From Diphasiastrum complanatum (lineage: Eukaryota; Streptophyta; Lycopodiopsida; Lycopodiales; Lycopodiaceae), in the NCBI GenBank assembly GCA_029204225.1, contig CM055111.1:41480815-41544814 (forward strand): a stretch of 64,000 bases of DNA, in the 5' to 3' direction. A program made the position numbers and the translations under genes. Positions 56,336 to 64,000 of the stretch are shown one piece after another; the first letter of the stretch is position 1; every line of letters starts with the position of its first letter. Below the pieces are notes generated by a model. That model made no database searches. It saw nothing but the letters and a program-made list of their open reading frames with translations, and was not told the DNA's origin.

Positions 56336-58060
56336 CTTCCTTATCACTTTATTCAAGGCCTTCATGTTCACACAAATTCGCACCTTTTCATTTTTCTTTG
56401 GAACGACAACAATTGGTGAAATCCATTCAGTATGCTCAATTTGGTAGATGAAATCTACTTCCAATAACCTCTGTAACTCCTCCTTAATAAGATCTGTGAC
56501 ATTCGGATTACATCAATAAAACCTGGTCACTTTTGGAACTGCATCAGGTATCAAAGGAATGGTGTGCTCGATTTGTGAAGTAGGAATTCTTTTCAAATCC
56601 TTATATGTCCAAGCAAAACAATCTTGATACTTGACGAACAACTTTCTCGAAGCATTGAACTCGTCTTGTCGAAAGTTGTGCTCCAAGTTGAGCTATCTTC
56701 TCAACCTCTTCTAGCTCAGCAACGTCATAAGTTGCGCCCTTGCAGGTCCATCGTAAACTTCTTGTGTTTATGGCACTTGGTCTTCAGGTTCACGATGAGC
56801 TTTAGGTAACATAATCACAGCGTCATAACGTTTAAAATGATCTAGCATGTCGTGATAAACTTCATCTTCCTTCTCTTGTTCAAAGGGATTAACCTTTGAT
56901 TTGCGTTTAGATTTCTTGGCCAAAGTCTTCCCAGAAGACGAGGACTTCTTTGAACTCTAACTTGATCAATCATCTTCAAGCTTCTCTTTTCCTTTATCCA
57001 ATAAAGGCGGTACATCCCCATGCGCACTAATTTTTGGATCAACCGTCGAAACTGCTTCACGTGGTGGATTTTTCCATTTCAGAACCGTATTATAGTGTTG
57101 TTTAGCTTTTTTCCTTCGTCATTGGTCATGTACTCTTCCATTCCTTCAATATGACTACTTTTGGTGGTTTCATTGTTGGATCATCAAGAATATGCCAAAC
57201 TCCAAACCTTTTTGGATCCATATGGCTTAAAATCTGCTCGTTAGTGAGTTTTGCATTCTCATTGTATGATAGAGCATGACTAACAGGGATAAGTTCTTCC
57301 AATTGGATCTGGGATTGGGTCTCTGATTTGTTATCTCGTTGACACATGTACCCTACCATACAATCAACAGTCGCAAGCGCTTGGTTTCAACCAACATTAT
57401 CAGTTTGAGAATCGTAATGAACTCCCAAATATTTTTCCACTCGGTCACAAGTATGACCCGTTGTTAAAGAATCATCATCCCCTTTTTGAATTGTTGGCTT
57501 GATAGTCCAAGTCAAGGAATCAATTTTGACTGCTTGCTCACGATTTTCAAATGTAGTCTTTCTTGTTCCCCGGTTATGAATTACTTGTGCAACTCATAAC
57601 CAAGGCCGTCCCAACAAAATCCTATAGACAGATGGTGCTTTCGGTAAGTCCATTACTACAAAAGTAATGACAAATTGAATACCCACAATTTTCACTAGTA
57701 CTTCTTCCACTATGCCTTTAGGATGAACTGTAGTATGATCTACTAACTTGATTGCAAAATTTATAGGTTTCATCCTTGTAAGGCCCCATTTAGTGCATAG
57801 TTTTGTGGAAATAAGATTGACTCATTGACCTCCATCTATCACTGCTGCCTCATGATCAAATTGTTTATGTTGTATATGCAAAGTGATATTCCTTTGCTCA
57901 CTCTCCCAGGCTGCCCCTACATTAAGTACTTCGTTTGAATCTTCAAATCCGACACAAAATAAGTGGTTCTTGCTGGAACTTTTGGTTCTGTCTTGGTCAA
58001 TTTCTCGACTAATACTTCTTTAGCTTGAGGCAATATATGTTTTCACCAGATCCGACGGTT
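56336..58060 (-). pseudogene. Ty3/Gypsy protease and RT entry remnant
   Basis: Read right to left: a protease region at about 57990-57590 (AVIDGGQ-stop-VNLIST, where the usual DTG or DSG is DGG, and YRILLGRPWL), a middle with MVGYMCQRDN and HMDPKRFGVWHI (57359-57126), then the RT entry at 56640-56336 (DCFAWTYKDL, SQIEHTIPLIPDA, LLEVDFIYQIEHTEWISPIV, VVPKKNEKVRICV). Frames are interrupted by several stops. RT after this point is lost, replaced by Copia gag. Gag is nearly absent between the primer site and the protease. Confidence 0.85.
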
Positions 58061-58555
58061 AGGCAGTCCACCTTATTTGCGACACTCACAGCAACTGGTT
58101 AGTCTTATTGAGCCTCTTTCCTGCTTTTCTTGGATTTAAGCCAAATCCATCCGGCTCCATCACAAAAGCAAAAGACAGCCAATACCAACACCTAAACCAC
58201 GGTTATGTGAAGAACAAGAAGCCATGAGAAAAACCAGCATAGCCTCAAATTGAAACCATTGTTATCATAAAAGTGCTCTTAATAAAGTAATCGGCAACAT
58301 ATGTTATTCAAGAAAACTGAAACTTACTTCCAAAATACCAATTTGAAGTGCTTAAAAACTGAATCAATTGTATACCTGGCAGTGCTATACCACACAACCG
58401 ATTCTCGGGAAGAGGAATTCGAATTTTCACCACTTGTTGCTTACTCCACTGATTCCTCAAAAAATGTTGAGATTCCGTATCACACAACGAAAAATTCTCA
58501 CATAATTCGAGATTCCTTCTTGAGCACAAATCAATGACAAAACGTGCTTAGAACT

Positions 58556-58568
58556 GGCTCTGATACCA
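58556..58568 (-). other. Primer-binding site (minus strand)
   Basis: The plus strand reads GGCTCTGATACCA, so the minus strand is TGGTATCAGAGCC. It fits the start of the minus-strand Gypsy remnant to its left and marks the LTR on its right. Confidence 0.75.
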
Positions 58569-58574
58569 ATATAA

Positions 58575-59242
58575 TGTCCTAAACATAGGATACTATCCTA
58601 AGCATGCCAATACAAGCAACAAACAAGGGAACGGATGGTGGACAAACCAACTCAACCAAACCTAGATCGAACGCATGAACAGCATGAACAAATTTGGTGG
58701 AGTCAGTGCATGGTAGTCGGTTAGCTGGAGAAGGACAAAGAAAATAGGCTTGGGGTGCCACGCATAGGAATGTTGTCAAAGAGATATACATCTGGCTAGA
58801 CAACATATTTGCTAGCATCTTTGTATTAGCCTTCTCTCATTTTGTCATGAAAAATGGCTCTTCCCTTCTGTGTGATGGCACATTGGCATTTGATGGTTGC
58901 AGTGTCTATTCTTGTGTATTAGGAACTCTTAGTCCTTTTTTTGAAGAAACAAAGTGTTTCTGTCACTGTTTGCAAGGAAAAAGACCCCTTTTTTCAAGTT
59001 ATTTTCGACGAAAAATCATCGCCACGCGCTATTACGCCAATGCGGAACTGCTTAAAACTGACGCGTAAATGGCCCATTATGGCCAGTTGCACTTTTATTG
59101 AAACTCTGTCTATTTACTGATTTACGCTAGACTTAAATTTATTTAAGAGGCCTATGCCCCTAGTTCCCGGTTTTGTCGGGGCTAGGAGGTGCCAGATAGT
59201 TTTAAAAACCAATTAAATGGCAATTTTATTCACCGTAGGACA
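58575..59242 (-). repeat. Probable 5' LTR of the Gypsy remnant
   Basis: Bounded by TGTCC at 58575 and GGACA at 59238-59242, giving short inverted ends, and located six bases beyond the primer-binding site. There is no second LTR, so the outer boundary is tentative. Confidence 0.45.
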
Positions 59243-59410
59243 CTTTGGTGATTTAAAACCAAATTTGGGACTCAGCCCTTAAGTTTGGGCCCAACTGTAA
59301 AAAAGCCCCTATTGGTGCTCATTCATGACGAGGTGCACCTCTTTGGGCCTCAGCCCTCTCTAGCATTAGAAGGGGCCAGCCTCTACCTAGCATTCATTCA
59401 TTCATCTTCT

Positions 59411-59412
<2 letters not shown>

Positions 59413-59464
<52 letters not shown>

Positions 59465-59470
59465 AAAAAA
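59413..59470. repeat. (GA)n microsatellite with A-run
   Basis: About 24 GA units (59413-59461) followed by about ten A. It is less than half the length of the array at 22450. Confidence 0.95.
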
Positions 59471-61699
59471 CTTGTGTGGAGAAGCTTGGAGAGAAAGGGA
59501 AGGAGTAGAAGTTGTTTTGCTTGGTGCCTCCCATCTATTCCACTTCCAATTTGTGCTCAATCCCATAGATACAAGGAGGAGGAAAGGAGAAGAGGCTGAT
59601 CTGCCTGGTGCCTTCCACTCTAACTTCTTTGTTGGATCTTTGCTGCAAACTGCTCACTGCTATTGATTCGTTGGTTTGATCTTTAGCATTGTGTTTTCAT
59701 CACTTTGTTTGTGGAATCAGATTTGGCATTATTTGTTTCTTGTTGTTCCTAATCTGGTGGTTGCAAGGCCTGGCATTGTGGGATTGCATCTTGTGTCCCT
59801 TTGCTGTCTCTAACCCTGTGGTTGCAGATTTTAGAATTGTGTACATTGCATTCTGTATCTCTTTGCTTGCAGCTAACATTGTGTTGCGGGCCTTTGATCA
59901 GTGGGACACTATACTGTCCCACTATACTGAATCATGAGCAGTGATCCTACTTGTGATAGATTATTGATTTGTTGCTTAGCATCCACCTCAGAATCTGCTT
60001 TATAAGAGACTGTCTAATTAAACATTGTGATCAGAGAATTTGGTAATGATTGCTTATCATACAGGTTGAGGTATTGTTGCCTTGTTCATTCTATTGCAGA
60101 AATCCATTAACCATTGTCGTGTAGACATTTCATTGCTTATTGTTCATGATCTAGAGACCAACTTACATTGATTGTTTGTTTTCATTTCAAACATTTGTCA
60201 GCAGCCATTCCTTTGACTACTTGACTTTTATCAGCCTTTACCCATCGTTGGCTCTGTAACTCATTTAGAAGCCTTCCATTGCTCCTCAAGAGGGGGTTTT
60301 CTCAGTGTGTTGCCTACCTATGCTATCTGTTGTCTGTGGGTTTGCCACAATACCCGCTCCCCTGCTGCCAACGGATCTACCTGCATCCCTTCTTCACCTA
60401 TTCCTAAGCGGCCACTCCAAACCTGACCTGTGCATTTATCCTTGATCAGCGGCCATCTGATCCTTTGCCCATCTGTAACCTACGATCTACACTCTCCTTC
60501 CTTTCCATTCTCTGCCTGTGGCTTCCCTCACCGACGGCCTGCTCCCTTCTTCCTCATCTGCACTCAGCCTCTGCCTGCGTTGAAAAACGTGATTTGTTGC
60601 CCACTCCCCATTTTCTGGCACTCTTCTACCTGTGGTCTCCCTGCTACCAGCGACCCACACTCCTGCTTGCGATCCTCCCCTGCCCCGCTCATTGATCTGC
60701 GGCCCAGTTCGCGCCCTCTTGCCCATCGCTACCTTGTTGCTCCCCTTCTCTAATTTGCGCTCCCCCTTTCCTACAGACTACGGCCTACCCACTCTTCGTT
60801 GGTGCCCATCTACAATTCCTCCATCCGATCTGCGCATGGCCTGTAGAGGCTCGGCCTTTCGTTCCCTGCCTGGCGATTCCCTTCTCTACCTGTCCATGAT
60901 CCTGACCCATGGTCTATCCCTGACTTGCAAATTTGTTTAAAACCCTGCCCAGTGGATCATGGGTTAGAGATTTAACCATGTCTATCTGCTAACCTTGCCT
61001 ATCGGTGCTCTCCTTTTCTGTCTAGGTTTCATCTCTTTACCTATGTTTTTTTTGTGGGTTGGGCTTTCTACCAACGGCCCTTTTCTTGTCTATGGCCCGA
61101 ATGCACTATTTTTAATTTTGCTTACGTGTGATCATATGGAATGATGGAGGAAGGCCATCTCAATGAATATCCACAAGTTTGATCCTAATTTAGGAAAATT
61201 GCAATAGCCTGGGAGCTAACCGTTTGTTGCAGGTTAAGCGCCCAACATTTACAAAGCTAATCTAGCTGCATACAGGTTTGGTATTTGTTTGGTGAGCTGA
61301 ACGCCTGACAGAAGCCAGCTCAATTGTACTAAGGGAAACACTAGACTCACATTCATCTTATTATTGTTTTGATAACCATTGCTTACTACATTGTTGTCTA
61401 ATCGCTGAACACGAATTGAACTTTGTAAATACTTGTTTCTATTATTAAGAATCTCTAACAAACAGGGTAAAAGCCTACTGATTGAGGGAAATTCCAATAG
61501 CCATTTTATAGCCCATTTAGCTTTCCAAAAGTCATGGCTTTCTATAGCGGAATGGTTCGTGATCTTGTCGATTGCCATTGAAAGTGCTTGTGATCATGAA
61601 CGGCCTTATTCTTTGACTCCATGCCCAATGGAGCTTGAGCTGTAATTGTGGTATAGATCGACTTCCATTAGAATTCCCTTAGATTGGTAGCCTATTTGG
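59471..61699. other. Unassigned; pyrimidine-rich GC block
   Basis: No gene. 60300-60960 is rich in C and T with phrases such as CTGCGGCCCAG and CCTGCCCCGCTC, unlike the AT-rich surroundings. Its open frames come from composition. It may be leader sequence of an unknown repeat. Confidence 0.4.
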
Positions 61700-62686
61700 G
61701 GGTCGTTTTATAATCCTTCAATTACCAAAGCTCTGCTAGCTCTCGACTCCCAACCTGACAAATATCTCGAAAATCTCGAAGACCTCGAAACTTGAAGACC
61801 TCGAAAATGAAATGTTCGCGACACAACAGGAGAAAGTCAAACGACGCGAAAGGAAAATCTTCGAGACATCCGAAAGTCGAATACTTTTGACACTTCGCAC
61901 TCCAAAGGACCAGGTAGATCAAACAAGTACCATGAAGTACAGTTTCCTAATATGATATGATGATGTTAGTAGAAGAGCATTAGGACGTGCCTAATCCGCC
62001 GCTCTTGTAATCTATGATTAGTCTTAGATTGTTTAATCTATCTAATCAGAAATGTTACTCTGAATATATGCAGTTGCTAGATGCACTAATATAACAGACA
62101 CAAATAGACAAAATACAAAATAGAAAAATCCGCCAGAGAGCGAGATATTGTAAGCAGGATCCACAGAGATCCAAGAAGTCCGCTAGTAAGCGAGACTCTG
62201 TTCGTGGGAGAACACCGCTTCTCTCACGCCAATGCGTTGTGTGGGTTTGTCACACAGTGCTTAAACTAAATTGATCAATAGATGATGTTGTAGCTGTTAT
62301 GCACATATCATTCTAAATTGTCTGATCTCGATTGAATTATTGTCTGCTTATTATTCATGTATCTCATTCACTTGTTTCATCTATTCCGCACATCGGTTTA
62401 ATCTTGTTGATGCTGAATTAACTTAAACATAGGTCAACAGTGTCTGTCTACATTCTGGAGGATTGTAAAATGATATAGCAAGCAGTGACCAGCAATCATA
62501 TCCAAACTCCATCCGAATTTATTCACGTTTGGATTCACATCAATGGTATCAGAGCGTAAAATGATATAGCAAGCAGTGACCAGCAATCATATCCAAACTC
62601 CATCCGAATTTATTCACGTTTGGATTCACATCAATGGTATCAGAGCTCGATTCTCATCAGTAGCATTCAGAGCCTGATTCCCAACA
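61700..62686 (+). repeat. Copia LTR, same family as 9822-10851
   Basis: Shares ATTACCAAAGC-like, CCGCTCTTGTAAT, CCGCTAGTAAGCGAGACT and CTTCTCTCACGCCAATGCG blocks in the same order as the LTR at 9.8-10.9 kb. Ends CCCAACA at 62686 before a primer site. The left boundary is approximate. It contains an internal 91-bp tandem duplication. Confidence 0.75.
62465..62646 (+). repeat. 91-bp tandem duplication carrying PBS-like motif
   Basis: Units 62465-62555 and 62556-62646 appear identical by eye. Both end in AATGGTATCAGAGC, so there are primer-binding motifs at 62544 and 62635 in addition to the one at 62688. Confidence 0.9.
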
Positions 62687-62687
62687 G

Positions 62688-62700
62688 TGGTATCAGAGCC
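62688..62700 (+). other. Primer-binding site
   Basis: TGGTATCAGAGCC one base after the CCCAACA end of the LTR, as at 10853. The gag expected after it is not readable. Confidence 0.75.
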
Positions 62701-63189
62701 ACGGCTTCGATATGTATAGTGTATTTTCATTTTGAGAAAGACAGTTGCTACGTGAGCTTGTGGAGAGTGTTTTCTATCTATGTCACTGTTGTGTAGCATG
62801 ATCTATGTTCCTGTTTGAAGCAAATTCTAAGTTGAAATTGATCTCCTAAGCTTGGCTCATGCACTATAGATCACCTATTGATTGAAATCCAAGATCAATG
62901 ACAAGATCATAGGCAAAAAGACCACTCTACATGCATTCATTCATTACCAAAAGGTAATTCACACATGTGGAAGACTTCATGAAATAAACTAAGTCCCAAC
63001 AAGCTCCTCTGCTCGAGTAGAGAGAAAAAATACCATTTTTGGGCTCATCTAGAGAGAGAAGGCAATACAAGCAAAATTGGCAAATCTCCGAATTGACTCA
63101 AAAACTCATAGATCTCACAGATACGCAAATTACCAAGAAACCAAACTGGGTGGCTTCCTTCTTGATGTGCTCACAAAATCTTTCTCTTG
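62701..63189. other. Unassigned element leader or intergenic
   Basis: About 490 bp after the primer site with no readable gag. It ends where LINE sequence begins. Confidence 0.4.
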
Positions 63190-63629
63190 AAATTTAAACT
63201 ATTCTCTCACCCCAGCTAATGGTACCCGTGGCGGTCTGGTGACTCTGGTATCCAGGGATTGGAAGCTTACCTCACATTTCGCCCTTCATGGTGGCCGAGC
63301 CAATATTCGGACTATCTCTAAATGTGGGTTTGCCTTCAATATCTTCAATATTTATGTCCCCAATTCTCCTCACTCCCGTATAAGCCTCTGGAACAATATC
63401 CCTCCTCCAAATGCACTTTCCTCTGTGCTAGCTGGTGACTTTAATATGTATCTTCACCCTCTTGACGGACCTAAGCGTATCTCCTTTGCTAAAAACAAGC
63501 CTGGAATTACTCGACTGATGCTTTTAACTGTTCTGGCATTTTATCCCTTTGCAACTCCCCTCGGCTTCACATATGGAACAATGGTCGACACCCCCCCTCC
63601 CCTTTCTTCACTTCTGCCCAACTTGAAGT
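63190..63629 (+). pseudogene. LINE (L1-type) endonuclease fragment
   Basis: The open frame reads NGTRGGLVTLVSRDWKL, NIFNIYVPNSPHSRISLW and SSVLAGDFNMYLHPLD, which are blocks of the apurinic-like endonuclease domain of plant L1 ORF2 (the GDFN block is catalytic). The frame ends by joining Copia gag at about 63630. The rest of ORF2 is absent. Confidence 0.8.
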
Positions 63630-63893
63630 GTGGATTTTGCTAACTTGGTGCAAGGCTATGAAATCATGGGCAAGTTGCCCTCTTTTGAAGATATCCAAGG
63701 AGTCCTCATGGCCAAGGAGAGTAGTAGAACTCATATCAAGTCAAGGATGGAGAAGCTCTCCCTCAATGATGAAGCAAGCCCAAGAAGGATAAGTCAAGGA
63801 CCAAGTGCTACTTTTGTAGCAAGATGGGGGCATTATGCCTCCGAGTGCTTTGAGAACACGTTACAGATCGATGCAATCGCCACAGCACTTTGA
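63630..63893 (+). pseudogene. Copia gag C-terminal fragment
   Basis: DFANLVQGYEIMGKLPSFEDI and RMEKLSLNDEA match the gag of the 34-37 kb Copia element. The knuckle codons are present, but an extra G in a G-run shifts the frame (CYFCSKMG then HYASEC in another frame). It is fused directly to the LINE fragment. Confidence 0.85.
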
Positions 63894-64000
63894 GACAAGA
63901 AACACATGATTGCTCCCAAACACCAATATTCACACTATGTATCTCAAGTGCAAAGAGAACTACCAAAATAGTAATTTAGGGGCTCGTAAAAGATCGGCAC

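Noticed and set aside
60430-60940. Overlapping frames of 76-107 codons
   Set aside because: They reflect the pyrimidine-rich composition; several overlapping frames are open and none has a domain.

Overview
The window is nuclear DNA of a land plant with a large genome crowded by transposable elements. The evidence is a CONSTANS-like B-box/CCT gene, a plant-type NYN-domain zinc-finger gene, and at least ten Ty1/Copia, Ty3/Gypsy and LINE remnants, several of them nested. A 9.1-kb intron filled with repeats would suit a gymnosperm, but I cannot name the species. I see no bacterial operon, CRISPR array or organelle gene.

Two host genes stand out. (1) A single-exon minus-strand gene (16156-17403) encodes a 415-aa NYN-nuclease-fold protein with one C2H2 finger and a likely organelle-targeting leader. 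Three telo-box motifs lie just upstream. (2) A CONSTANS-like gene on the plus strand has exon 1 at 41684-42508 (B-boxes) and exon 2 at 51639-51980 (CCT domain and C-terminal VP motif). The intron between them is 9,130 bp. Its splice sites are GT/AG in phase 0, and the joined protein is 388 aa. The first B-box is degenerate, the second is perfect. Part of exon 2 and the 3' flank are duplicated about 0.7 kb downstream.

Layout: 1.5-8.2 kb is a decayed minus-strand Copia element split by a smaller plus-strand LTR element that kept gag-protease but lost integrase, RT and RNase H. 9.5-13.8 kb holds a Gypsy RT scrap, then a Copia element with a 1-kb 5' LTR and a gag-pol frame broken by stops and a deletion. 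16-17.5 kb is the NYN gene. 20.3-22 kb is an LTR with primer site and repeated leader but no coding. 22.6-25 kb is a Copia protease scrap, a polypurine tract, then four LTRs head to tail ending in a primer-binding site. 29-32.5 kb has Copia gag-protease remnants in both orientations and a Gypsy-like gag scrap. 33.5-37.1 kb has the best-preserved Copia gag-pol (minus strand), still broken by one stop and an in-frame RT deletion. 37.3-38.5 kb is a Gypsy-like gag. 41.7-52.9 kb is the CONSTANS-like gene; its intron carries two copies of an unrecognised coding repeat, one with an internal inversion. 54-59.2 kb has Copia gag and Gypsy protease/RT scraps plus an LTR. 61.7-63.9 kb has an LTR related to the 9.8-kb one, a LINE endonuclease scrap and a Copia gag scrap.

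The most unusual structures are the tandem LTR array, the intron-resident repeat pair, and the long-intron CONSTANS-like gene with its duplicated 3' end. Domain calls come from reading translations by eye; no database search was run.
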